DNA of 64,000 nt from NCBI GenBank assembly GCA_039030715.1, contig JBCCDU010000007.1:17008-81007 (forward strand), written 5' to 3'. Source of the DNA: Thermohalobaculum sp039030715 (GTDB lineage Bacteria > Pseudomonadota > Alphaproteobacteria > Rhodobacterales > Rhodobacteraceae). Positions within the stretch are counted from its first letter, which is position 1. Every line of letters starts with the position of its first letter. This document shows positions 41,746 to 49,600 of this stretch, piece after piece. The notes beneath the pieces are model-generated. The model was given only the letters and a program-made list of their open reading frames with translations. It had not been told where the DNA came from and searched no databases. Position numbers and translations under genes: made by a program.

Positions 41746-42596
41746 GCCTGTCATGTCACCTCGACGACCTGACCTTGCGCGGCACCTCCGGCAATATGAT
41801 CGTGCGGGGCCTCAGTCTGAGCATCGGGGCCGGGGAAGTCGTGGCTTTGACCGGAGAGATCGAAGAGCTTGGCGAGGCTCTGGCCCGTGTGATGATCCGC
41901 GCAAAGCGCCCCTATTCAGGATGCGTTGTGGTGGAGGGCGCACCGCTGCACCGCATCAAGCAAAACGATTGGTTGCGCCTGCGCCCGCGCATCGCGGTCT
42001 GGCGGGCTCTCGATGAGGCGCCACTGAACCCGCGCCGCCCGGTAGTCGACGCATTGGCCGAGCCACTGGATGTGCAACTGCCGCGTCTGAACGCCGATGA
42101 GCGTCAGGCGATGGTGGGCGAGGCGGTAAAGCGCTCCGGGCTCGATCCCAAATGCTTGCCGGCGCTGCCCGCCGCGCTCTCCGACTTGCAGTGCCAGCAG
42201 GTGGCCCTGGCCCGCACGGTAGTGACAGCAGCCGAGCTGATTCTGGCGGTCGAGCCCTTCAGGGGCCTCGACCCCACTGCGCGCGCCCGGTTGATGAACC
42301 GGATGATGGCAGCGTCGATGGATCACCAGACCGGGTGGCTGCTGCTGAGCCGGGATCTGGCGGAGGCTGGCCATCTGGCTCGGCGGATCGGCGTTCTGCG
42401 CGATGGTCAGATGGTCGAGTATGGCGACGCCGATGAACTGCTGCTGACCCCGCGCCACGCCTATACGCAATTGCTGGTGAACATGCGCCCGGATCTGATG
42501 GGGGGCGACTTCGATCATCCGCGCCCGCCCGCGCCCCTGCCGCCGGCCGGCGAGCCGATCCTGCGGTTGCCTGCGCCCGCTTCAGAAGGGGCCTAG
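41742..42596 (+). CDS. Degenerate OppF-like ABC ATPase without a P-loop
   Basis: 284-aa protein in the position of OppF. The P-loop is gone: residues 36-46 read LTGEIEELGEA where GxxGxGKS/T belongs. Walker B is LILAVEPFRGLDP (Asp to Val, Glu kept), the signature is ALSDLQCQQVALAR, and the H-loop is LLLSRDLAEAG (His to Arg). Yet the fold-level pattern of an ABC domain is clear (VRGLSLSIGAGEVVALTGE, IGVLRDGQMVEYGDADEL). Intact frame, overlapping the preceding gene by ATGA; its 3' end overlaps the convergent hydrolase gene by 15 bases. With its neighbour it forms a pair of pseudo-ATPases. Confidence 0.83.
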   Translation: MSLSCHLDDLTLRGTSGNMIVRGLSLSIGAGEVVALTGEIEELGEALARVMIRAKRPYSGCVVVEGAPLHRIKQNDWLRLRPRIAVWRALDEAPLNPRRPVVDALAEPLDVQLPRLNADERQAMVGEAVKRSGLDPKCLPALPAALSDLQCQQVALARTVVTAAELILAVEPFRGLDPTARARLMNRMMAASMDHQTGWLLLSRDLAEAGHLARRIGVLRDGQMVEYGDADELLLTPRHAYTQLLVNMRPDLMGGDFDHPRPPAPLPPAGEPILRLPAPASEGA

Positions 42597-43400
42597 CCAG
42601 GCACGGACCATTGCGCTCTCCAAGTCGGCGAGCGCATCGATGACATCGAAATGGTGCCGCCCGGCGACTTCCTCGACATGTGTCGAGCAGCCGAGACCTG
42701 TCCAGATATTCGCAAGCAAGGCGTTTTGACGCAAAAACTCTGGCCGTTCCTCCGCGCCGACCCAGCAGAGCAGTTGGGGCGTAACATCGGGGGGCAGCAG
42801 GGCGGGGCTCTCCGCCATCGCCTCCGCAGCGGTCAGGCGCAGCACCTCGTTGCGCGCCGTTCGCAGCAGCGGGCGCAGATCGTGTACGCCGGAGATCGAG
42901 AGCACCCGTTCGACCCGTGCCAGTATCTCAGGACTGAGCAGACCGTTGCAGAGAATGTGGGTTGCCAATTGACCGCCAGCGGAGTGTCCGGCCAAATGGA
43001 TCGGTCCGGCAACTTTGCTTGCAGCGACCTTTAGCGCCGCCGCGATCTGGCACCCAATGCCCGAAACCGTAGTATCGGGGCAGAGCGCGTATCCCGGTAT
43101 CGCCACGGCCCATCCCCGCGCCAGCGCACCCGCAGCCAGATGCGACCAGTCGCTGCGGTGAAACCTCATCCAGTAACCGCCATGGATAAAAACGGCGAGG
43201 CCTTTCGGCGGCCCCTCCGGCCAGAACAAATCGAGCTCGCCGCGAGGCGCTTGGTCGTATTGCAGTGTCCGAAAGCGATCGGGCGGCAGCTTGTCGCGAA
43301 AGGCTGCCGCCCGTTGGGCCCATCGGGACGGGTATTGCGCAGCACCGGGGATATAGCCTGCGTTCTCGTAGGCGTCGTCCCAATCGGTGATTCCGATCAT
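42582..43400 (-). CDS. Alpha/beta hydrolase, arylformamidase-like
   Basis: 272-aa cytosolic alpha/beta hydrolase. FIHGGYWMRFHRSDWSHLA is the oxyanion HGGYW motif of formamidase-like esterases, GHSAGGQLA the nucleophile elbow, and HVEEVAGRHHFDVIDAL contains the catalytic His. The N-terminus (DWDDAYENAGYIPGAAQYPS) with the catalytic features resembles kynurenine formamidases of the KynB-like alpha/beta type. Without other kynurenine genes nearby the substrate is uncertain. Start at ATG 43400. Confidence 0.85.
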   Translation of the reverse strand: MIGITDWDDAYENAGYIPGAAQYPSRWAQRAAAFRDKLPPDRFRTLQYDQAPRGELDLFWPEGPPKGLAVFIHGGYWMRFHRSDWSHLAAGALARGWAVAIPGYALCPDTTVSGIGCQIAAALKVAASKVAGPIHLAGHSAGGQLATHILCNGLLSPEILARVERVLSISGVHDLRPLLRTARNEVLRLTAAEAMAESPALLPPDVTPQLLCWVGAEERPEFLRQNALLANIWTGLGCSTHVEEVAGRHHFDVIDALADLESAMVRAWLGPF

Positions 43401-43445
43401 CGAGCGGGCTGCCCGGGCGCCGCCGGGACGACGGCACCCGAGAGG

Positions 43446-46400
43446 TCAGAGTACGAAGTCGCTGGCATCGAGCGCGACATCCCCGATCAGTTCGATCTCG
43501 AAATCCGCGGCACCGTTTCCGGTGACATCGGCCTGGATCAGTGTATTGTCACCAATCGATGCAGCGCGTAGTTCGCCCGCCGTGTTCGAGAAGTCCGCCG
43601 TGCCAACGAATTGGAAGACTTGGTTGCCCCCCTGGTTTTCATTGGCATCGATGCGGCTGATCTCGATCCTGTCATTGCCCAGAACGTTGAAGTCGGTGAT
43701 CACATCCGCATTCCCGGCGCCGACGCGCGAGTCGTTTAGATTGAAGTAGATATAGCGGTCATTTCCGTTCCCGCCGGTCATCACATCCGCACCCGCATTG
43801 CCGTAGAGGATATCCGTCCCGTTCTGCCCGTCGATGGTGTCATCGCCGCTGCGACCGAAGATCCGGTCCGATGCTCCGCCACCGGTCAGGATGTTGTCGG
43901 CATTGTCGCCGCGCAGCGTATCGTTGAAGTTCGTACCGGTCAGGTTCTCGATATCTGTGAACGTATCGCCCACTGCATCACCCACGGTTACGGTGGTCTC
44001 AAGAAGGTCGGCCTGCACCCGCGCGGTGGAGGTGAGATAGCTGGCCGTATCCTCGCCAGCACCGCCATCCAGATCGTCGGCGCCCGCTCCGCCAAACAGC
44101 GTATCGTCTCCTCCCAGGCCATTCAACGTATCGTCACCGCCATTGCCGACGAGCGTGTCGTTCTCCTCGGTCCCGTCGATCAGATCGTCGCCCGGGCCAC
44201 CAATCAGCAGCGGTTCGAACTCGCCCGGCTCGCGGGCCGTGGCGATGAGCTGGTTGCCGATGACCTCAACGCTGAACCCGATACCGGAATTCGACGCAAA
44301 GACATCCACCTGGTTCACGTCGCTGGTCAGAGAGACGCCCGCATCAATCAGCGTGAATGTATCGCCGAAGGTGATATTGGCGTTCTGATCGACGTCGATC
44401 ATCAGCGAAAGCTGCGAGAGCTCCAGCTCTGCTTCGAAGGTCACGTCCAACAGATCGGCGGTGTTGTTCGCGTCGATATCGAACATCAGGATCGAACCTG
44501 CGAGCGCCGCGAAGTCCTCGCCAATCGTCAGGGTCGAGGCGTCGTTGCCGCCGATCTCCAACCGACCGAAAATGTCGACATCTCCGTTAACCGTGCCTTC
44601 GGCATCCAGCAGTCCGTCCTGGCCGATGAAGGTCTCCTGAGCTGTAAGAACCGCGCCGCTCTTCACTACCACGCGGGCGTTACCGCCGGTCGTGGGGTCG
44701 ACCGCACCGTCCAATAGGCGCTGATTGGCATCGACTTGTGTCTCATCGACGGTCGCGCTTACAAAAAGCCCATAGCCCGCGTTGAACGTCGATCCCGCTC
44801 CGGAAACGATCAGGCGCCCGTCGGCCCCCTCGGCACCTGCCACGAACGTGCCTGAGTAGCTGGCATTCAGCGCAATATCGGCACCATTCAACACATCAAG
44901 TCTGCCATAGGACCCGTCGTCGCGCGCGATGGAGATGAAGCCTCCCGCGACAGGCGCGTTGGAATTCGTCCCATCGATGGTGATCGACGACCCCTCGCCG
45001 ATAACCTTCACATTGGCATGACCGTTCTCGCCCCGCGCCACGCGCAGGAAGCCATAATTCGCGCCATTTGCGTCGATATCGATCTGCCCGCCGCGCGAGA
45101 CGACCAACGTGCCTGTTCCATCGCGCCCGACCGAGACACCGCCATAGCCGCCCTCGCCACCCGCCACATCGAAGTTGATATTGATCTGGCCACCGGTGGT
45201 TACGGTGGCATAGCCGGTGCCGGTATCCTGACCGATCCGAACGATCGGCGAGGGGCCGTTTTCCTGCGCATCCGACTGGAAGTTCAGTTGACCTCCGTTA
45301 GAGATCGTCAACCGCCCGACCGAGTTCGCATCACGGCCGATAGCGACAAACGCGCCCTGATCTTCATTCGACCCATCGGTGTTGATGTTGATCTGCGAGC
45401 CGGCACCCGAGACCACGACCTCGGCTTTTGTTCCCTCAGACCCGGCAATGAGTGTGCCGCCCCCGAATTCGTCACCTCCCGCCACCGCGCCGGACAGGTT
45501 GAGCTTGCCGCCTGAAATGATGGTGAGGGTGGATGTGTAGTCCTGCTCCTCGCCGGTGGTGTTGCGCTGCCCGACGAAAACGATGCTGCCCGCACCCAGG
45601 ACGTTTGCGGTGGCACCTTCTTCGATCGTCAAATGCCCCTCGCCTTCGCGGCCAACTAGTAGTGCGGCGCCAAACTTACCCTCGGTCTCCTCGCCGTGCT
45701 TTACGACATCCAAAATCACGTCCGAGCCGCGCAGACGTCCTGTCCCGACAGATCCATCCTCGCGGCCAAGGCGCAGGACAGCACCGCCTTCGCTGCTGCG
45801 ATACCCTTCGAGGTTTTCAATAAGAATGCGCGCGGAGTTATAGGCCAGGATATCGCCAAATCCTGTTTCGCCGCGTCCGATGGATGCGTAGATTCCATCG
45901 TTGGAGTAATTGCCGGATTCATAAGCAGAATTACCAAACGCATTGGAAAGCCGAAGCAGCGGTGTGCCATAGCCAGCCTCTCCGAACAGATTGATCTGGC
46001 CCACGGAGCTGTCGCGACCGACATCCAGATTTCGGGCCTCGACAATCGCGGCGTCCTCGATCGTCAGTGTGCCCTCGGATCCGTTGCGGCCGACGGTAAT
46101 GCGATTGCCGTCGCCAGTGACCTGAATACGCGAAGCGTCGCCTTGCTCTCCCGTGACGCGCACCAGCCCGAATGAACCGTCACGGCCAACATTCAATCCG
46201 CTGTAGGCGCCCTGGGCGCTCACGGGGTTCGGCGTGCCATAGCCGCTGCCAAGTAAGGGATTGGTATTGACCGAGAGCAGGCTCCCGTTCTCGACAATCA
46301 GGAAGCCATAGCCCGAGAACTCATCGTTACCGTCTCCCGAGGACCCGACGGTGATATCGACAAATTGGCCCGCTGTCGCATTGGTGACCGTGATGTCGGC

Positions 46401-46574
46401 ATTGTTGAGCCGCATCGTACCGACCGCGCTGGAATAGGCTGGGCCGAAACTGCTCACCCGGATCCCTTCAAGCGTCAGAGTCGTATTGTAGACCTGTAGG
46501 ATGCCATCCCCTGCGGATCCCGCACTCAACTGGGTCGCGCCGTAGTAGGCGTCGCCATACTGGTTGTAAGGCAT
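43446..46574 (-). CDS. Large RTX repeat protein with beta-rich repeats, type I secretion candidate
   Basis: 1042-aa acidic protein with no signal peptide, starting at ATG 46574, which has GAGGAG eight bases upstream; an ATG six bases earlier is too close to that site. Residues 1 to about 690 carry many imperfect repeats around the phrase V-G-R-D/N-G-S/T-x-G-x-L-x-V/I-x-x-G (for example ITVGRNGSEGTLTIEDAAIV and VSVGRDGTGTLVVSRGGQID), suggesting a beta-helix. Near the C-terminus two blocks of RTX nonapeptides bind calcium: LIGGPGDDLIDGTEENDTL... and ILTGGGASDRIFGRSGDDTI.... The C-terminal LDASDFVL is like type I secretion ends of rhodobacterial RTX proteins. Probably an adhesin or surface-layer-like protein. 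No HlyB/HlyD exporter genes are in the window. Confidence 0.9.
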   Translation of the reverse strand: MPYNQYGDAYYGATQLSAGSAGDGILQVYNTTLTLEGIRVSSFGPAYSSAVGTMRLNNADITVTNATAGQFVDITVGSSGDGNDEFSGYGFLIVENGSLLSVNTNPLLGSGYGTPNPVSAQGAYSGLNVGRDGSFGLVRVTGEQGDASRIQVTGDGNRITVGRNGSEGTLTIEDAAIVEARNLDVGRDSSVGQINLFGEAGYGTPLLRLSNAFGNSAYESGNYSNDGIYASIGRGETGFGDILAYNSARILIENLEGYRSSEGGAVLRLGREDGSVGTGRLRGSDVILDVVKHGEETEGKFGAALLVGREGEGHLTIEEGATANVLGAGSIVFVGQRNTTGEEQDYTSTLTIISGGKLNLSGAVAGGDEFGGGTLIAGSEGTKAEVVVSGAGSQININTDGSNEDQGAFVAIGRDANSVGRLTISNGGQLNFQSDAQENGPSPIVRIGQDTGTGYATVTTGGQININFDVAGGEGGYGGVSVGRDGTGTLVVSRGGQIDIDANGANYGFLRVARGENGHANVKVIGEGSSITIDGTNSNAPVAGGFISIARDDGSYGRLDVLNGADIALNASYSGTFVAGAEGADGRLIVSGAGSTFNAGYGLFVSATVDETQVDANQRLLDGAVDPTTGGNARVVVKSGAVLTAQETFIGQDGLLDAEGTVNGDVDIFGRLEIGGNDASTLTIGEDFAALAGSILMFDIDANNTADLLDVTFEAELELSQLSLMIDVDQNANITFGDTFTLIDAGVSLTSDVNQVDVFASNSGIGFSVEVIGNQLIATAREPGEFEPLLIGGPGDDLIDGTEENDTLVGNGGDDTLNGLGGDDTLFGGAGADDLDGGAGEDTASYLTSTARVQADLLETTVTVGDAVGDTFTDIENLTGTNFNDTLRGDNADNILTGGGASDRIFGRSGDDTIDGQNGTDILYGNAGADVMTGGNGNDRYIYFNLNDSRVGAGNADVITDFNVLGNDRIEISRIDANENQGGNQVFQFVGTADFSNTAGELRAASIGDNTLIQADVTGNGAADFEIELIGDVALDASDFVL

Positions 46575-47120
46575 ATCCATTTCTCCTCTTAATTCTCCAC
46601 CTCGCACACGGAAAATCCTCGTGGCGCCCGTGAAGCATCGAAGCATGATAACCGCGCGATTTCCACCAGAACCGCTTCAATCGCCGAGCAGTCTAACGCG
46701 CTCCGCGAGAAATCTTGGCTGCGATCAATTTCGGGTTGCTGCCGGTCTTGTTTCTCATCGATGAAAGAGCAATCAGAGATGATGAAGGTTAAAAGAACTG
46801 GTTGGATAGAGTTCGGCTGATTCTCCGACAGGTCGTGCGCAGCATCGAGTTTGGCAGTAGTCATGTCATCGCAGCGAGGCCAATGCTTGTGGGCGTCGGC
46901 CAACCCTTGCGACATACTAGAAAAACTGATGCCAACGACTGCTAAATCATATGCAGTATTTTGCGAAAAAAGCCTGATATATATCTGTAAAATTGCTAAA
47001 ATCTGCGTTGTTAGCTTTGGCGTCAGATATCATCTTCCTGGCCACACGATATTGAGTTTACCCGCTGTTAATCATCTAGATCTAGCTCCTTGAGAACAGG
47101 CCAGCGACAGGAATACAGGC
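46575..47120. other. A/T-rich divergent intergenic region before the RTX gene
   Basis: About 545 bases, far richer in A/T than the rest of the window between 46920 and 47060 (for example the GATATATATCTG stretch near 46975). It separates the leftward RTX gene from a rightward small frame at 47121 and probably holds the RTX promoter and control sites. A 108-codon frame on the minus strand (46589-46915) has no family character. I found no clean promoter, hairpin or repeat. Confidence 0.5.
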
Positions 47121-47393
47121 ATGACCCTCCGAGCATCCGATCATCGCCCGAGCGAATGCGACTTCGCGCATTCAAGGACCGAAACACGTGGGGAGGCCGG
47201 TGATCTGATCCTCCGCGTCGTATTGCCGGCAGGCAACCTGGAATGTCTCATCAGCCGCCATCTCGATCAGCAGGGCGTGCGTCTGGACAGCACAACTCGA
47301 GCGCTTCTGGCGATGGCACGGGACGGCTTCAACGACATCGCGCGCAGCGGCACGGACCTGGCTGCGCGCAGTCGAAACCAGCCGCGCAGGTGA
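47121..47393 (+). CDS. Possible small hypothetical protein, 90 aa
   Basis: Unrecognised 90-aa frame. ACAGGAAT lies about ten bases before ATG 47121. The central part (LILRVVLPAGNLECLISRHL, then STTRALLAMARDGFNDIARSG) has a believable alternating hydrophobic pattern, while both ends are Arg/Ser-rich. No signal peptide. It ends 24 bases before the stop of the convergent CxxCH protein gene. Could be real or chance. Confidence 0.4.
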   Translation: MTLRASDHRPSECDFAHSRTETRGEAGDLILRVVLPAGNLECLISRHLDQQGVRLDSTTRALLAMARDGFNDIARSGTDLAARSRNQPRR

Positions 47394-47417
47394 TCGCGAT
47401 GGGGGCTGCGGCGGTCG

Positions 47418-48887
47418 CTATTCCGATTGTGCCGACTGCAGTAGGAAGGTGAGGATCTTGAAGCGATCCTCCTCCAGCGCCTGATCCGGGACACCCTTGG
47501 GACGCGCGCGGACATGGCAGAGGATGCAGCTAAAATTCGCTTGGCTGTAGCTTTCCAGTGCCGCATTGATCAGTTCGGAGGTGTTTGTGTAGACGCCGGT
47601 GATCGACCCCATATGGCCGTTTAGACCCGCCTGACCCGGCGTGAATGTCGTACCCGGGCGTTTGTTCTGCGTGCCGATCAGCCGGTAATAGGCGAAGACC
47701 GAGTCACCCAGCGCCGTCTGAAACACGTTATTGGCTGCGCTGACCGAAAGATCGCCGACCGTAAGCGTCGAGACACGATAGATGTCCGCGGGTTCCGGGT
47801 TGATGAGGGTGCCGCTGGGAATATCGCCTTCAAACCCTAGACGCGCCTGAATCGCGTTCGGAGGCGAGCTATCGTTGAACGAGGGTTTCAGCCCGTCATA
47901 GGGGCGGAAGGTTGCGTCCGTATTGTCCACCTGCTCAAAGGTCGAGGCGACGTAACCCTCTGGTGTGAAACGAAGAATATGCAGGGCCACCAGGCCCATA
48001 TCGCGGAAACTTCCTTCGTTGTCGATCCAGACCTTGCGATGCAGATACCGTTCGCGCCTATCATCGGGGCCCAGTACTTTCCAGGCTGCCTTCACATCCA
48101 CCAGGCCCTGCATGGCATAGGGATATGCGGCCAGCGTGCTGAGATACCCGCCGTCAAACTGTTCCTGGGTACCCTTGGGTGGAGGTTGGAAGCCGTCCGG
48201 CGCGTCCGGGTTCAGGACCGAGGCCATTACCGCCTGCTCCTGCACCCCCGCGTCGTAATATCGGAAGTGCTTCACATAGGTGAAGAAAGCCTCGTTCACC
48301 GCGACCTCGTAGCGGACATAGTTGCCGTGCTGATCGATCAGCGGACCCGTTGGATCCGGGAAGAAATAGGGTTGATTGGTGTCAGTGGCATAGCCGGTCA
48401 TGCCGGTGGGATAGCGCAGCAGCTCGCGCGCGTCTTCAGGCGCGTTCTTGGGCTGCGGGCGCGGGTCGTTCCAGTCGGGGTAATCCGCCCATTGCTCCGG
48501 CGGCAGAAAGATCTCGAAGGGTTCGCGATAAGTCTCCCACACGCTCAATGGCAGCGGGTTGTTGCCGGTCGACGATAGAATACCGCGGCTGGCGTCCGGC
48601 TCTCCCCGTCGCCCGCTGAGGATCGCCGGGTTGCCGTCCCGCTCGCCGATCTCCAACATTACGTTCGGCCAGCTTACCGCTATGAACGAACGCCACATGA
48701 ACTGGTAATAGAGATATTGTTGCAGCGCCGGATTGTCCGATGTCTGGAAAACCTGCGGCATGATCCATGGCGTGCCCGAGAGCACCTGATCGGAGGTTAT
48801 TGGCACCGCGTCTTCCGCCGCTGCCGGAAGCACGGCGCCGATGCTCAGCGCCGCGCCGAGCGTTCGGATGATGTTGTGCAGTCTCAT
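47418..48887 (-). CDS. Secreted protein with one C-terminal CxxCH heme motif
   Basis: 489-aa exported protein. Signal peptide about residues 1-24 (IIRTLGAALSIGAVLPAAAE). Near the C-terminus ANFSCILCHVRARPKG contains a CxxCH motif for covalent heme c. The body is rich in aromatic residues (YLYYQFMWRSFIAVSWPNVM, EQWADYPDWNDP) and has no other motif I recognise. If heme is attached it would act in the periplasm as a monoheme cytochrome. It lies 60 bases after the TetR gene on the same strand and may be the last gene of that operon. Confidence 0.78.
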   Translation of the reverse strand: MRLHNIIRTLGAALSIGAVLPAAAEDAVPITSDQVLSGTPWIMPQVFQTSDNPALQQYLYYQFMWRSFIAVSWPNVMLEIGERDGNPAILSGRRGEPDASRGILSSTGNNPLPLSVWETYREPFEIFLPPEQWADYPDWNDPRPQPKNAPEDARELLRYPTGMTGYATDTNQPYFFPDPTGPLIDQHGNYVRYEVAVNEAFFTYVKHFRYYDAGVQEQAVMASVLNPDAPDGFQPPPKGTQEQFDGGYLSTLAAYPYAMQGLVDVKAAWKVLGPDDRRERYLHRKVWIDNEGSFRDMGLVALHILRFTPEGYVASTFEQVDNTDATFRPYDGLKPSFNDSSPPNAIQARLGFEGDIPSGTLINPEPADIYRVSTLTVGDLSVSAANNVFQTALGDSVFAYYRLIGTQNKRPGTTFTPGQAGLNGHMGSITGVYTNTSELINAALESYSQANFSCILCHVRARPKGVPDQALEEDRFKILTFLLQSAQSE

Positions 48888-48947
48888 CGCTGCCCCCTGA
48901 TGTTTGATCGCGAAAGATCAACCGGGGGGAGAATACCTGATTTCGGG

Positions 48948-49589
48948 TTAGCCCGAAACGCTTCCCATGGCGCGGCTGTCGCGCATGGCTGGGAAGGTCA
49001 TGTCCAAGACCACTTGCAGATCGTCCAGGATCATATCGTGGCGATGCCACGCCATCAGGGCCTGTGGCATCCAGAAGGCCGTGGTGACCAGCAGCAGGTT
49101 CCAGCCTGCTGTGTCCGGATCTGCGACATCCAGCTCGCCGGTACTGTTCCCCTCGGCGATCAGTTCGCCCAGAAGCTCACCCATCCAATTTCGGTGGCGG
49201 GCCAGCAACTCGGCACCTTCCGGATCTTCGCAGAGGAACTCGGCCATCTCGAACAGGCGCGGATTGCCGCCCATCATCTCAACCAGATGGGTGACACCTT
49301 CGGTAATGGTGCGGCGCAGCCGGGTCTCGACACTCTGATTTTCGACGTGCCGGGCTTCCAGCATACGGCTTGCCTGGAGGTCAAAGAAATTCTCGACTAC
49401 AGCGACGCCGATCGCCTGCTTGTTGCGGAAGTAGCGATAGATATTGCCGGGCGACATCGAGCACGCTTTGGCAATGTCGCCGATCGAGGTTTTCGAGAAC
49501 CCGTAATGCCCGAACAGCGCCTTCGCTTTGTCGCGGATCAGTGCCTGGGTTGCCTCGATCTGAGGGCTGGAATCGTCTGGATTGTACAT
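48948..49589 (-). CDS. TetR-family transcriptional regulator
   Basis: 213-aa TetR regulator: N-terminal HTH with AKALFGHYGFSKTSIGDIAK, ACSMSPGNIYRYFRNKQAI as recognition helix, then a helical ligand domain (FEMAEFLCEDPEGAELLARH). ATG 49589 has GGAGG five bases upstream; a GTG three bases earlier is less likely. It lies 11 bases downstream of the outer membrane protein gene, so it is co-transcribed with the MMPL fusion and probably represses that operon through the palindrome at 54037-54064. Confidence 0.92.
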   Translation of the reverse strand: MYNPDDSSPQIEATQALIRDKAKALFGHYGFSKTSIGDIAKACSMSPGNIYRYFRNKQAIGVAVVENFFDLQASRMLEARHVENQSVETRLRRTITEGVTHLVEMMGGNPRLFEMAEFLCEDPEGAELLARHRNWMGELLGELIAEGNSTGELDVADPDTAGWNLLLVTTAFWMPQALMAWHRHDMILDDLQVVLDMTFPAMRDSRAMGSVSG

Positions 49590-49600
49590 CACGCCTCCCC

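Noticed and set aside
40819..42596. Treating the two ABC ATPase-like genes as pseudogenes
   Set aside because: Both frames are complete, coupled by overlaps and retain domain-level features, so loss of catalytic residues is reported as degeneracy, not as gene breakage.
43446..46574. Repetitive DNA that might suggest a tandem or CRISPR-like array
   Set aside because: The repetition is at protein level (imperfect beta and RTX repeats) within one open frame; there are no regular spacers or identical DNA repeats.
46589..46915. Minus-strand 108-codon frame upstream of the RTX gene
   Set aside because: No recognisable domain, no clear ribosome site, and it overlaps the leader of the RTX gene; it looks like a chance frame.
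47243..47452. Alternative plus-strand frame beside the 90-aa hypothetical
   Set aside because: Shadow frame of similar length with no ribosome site and no protein pattern.
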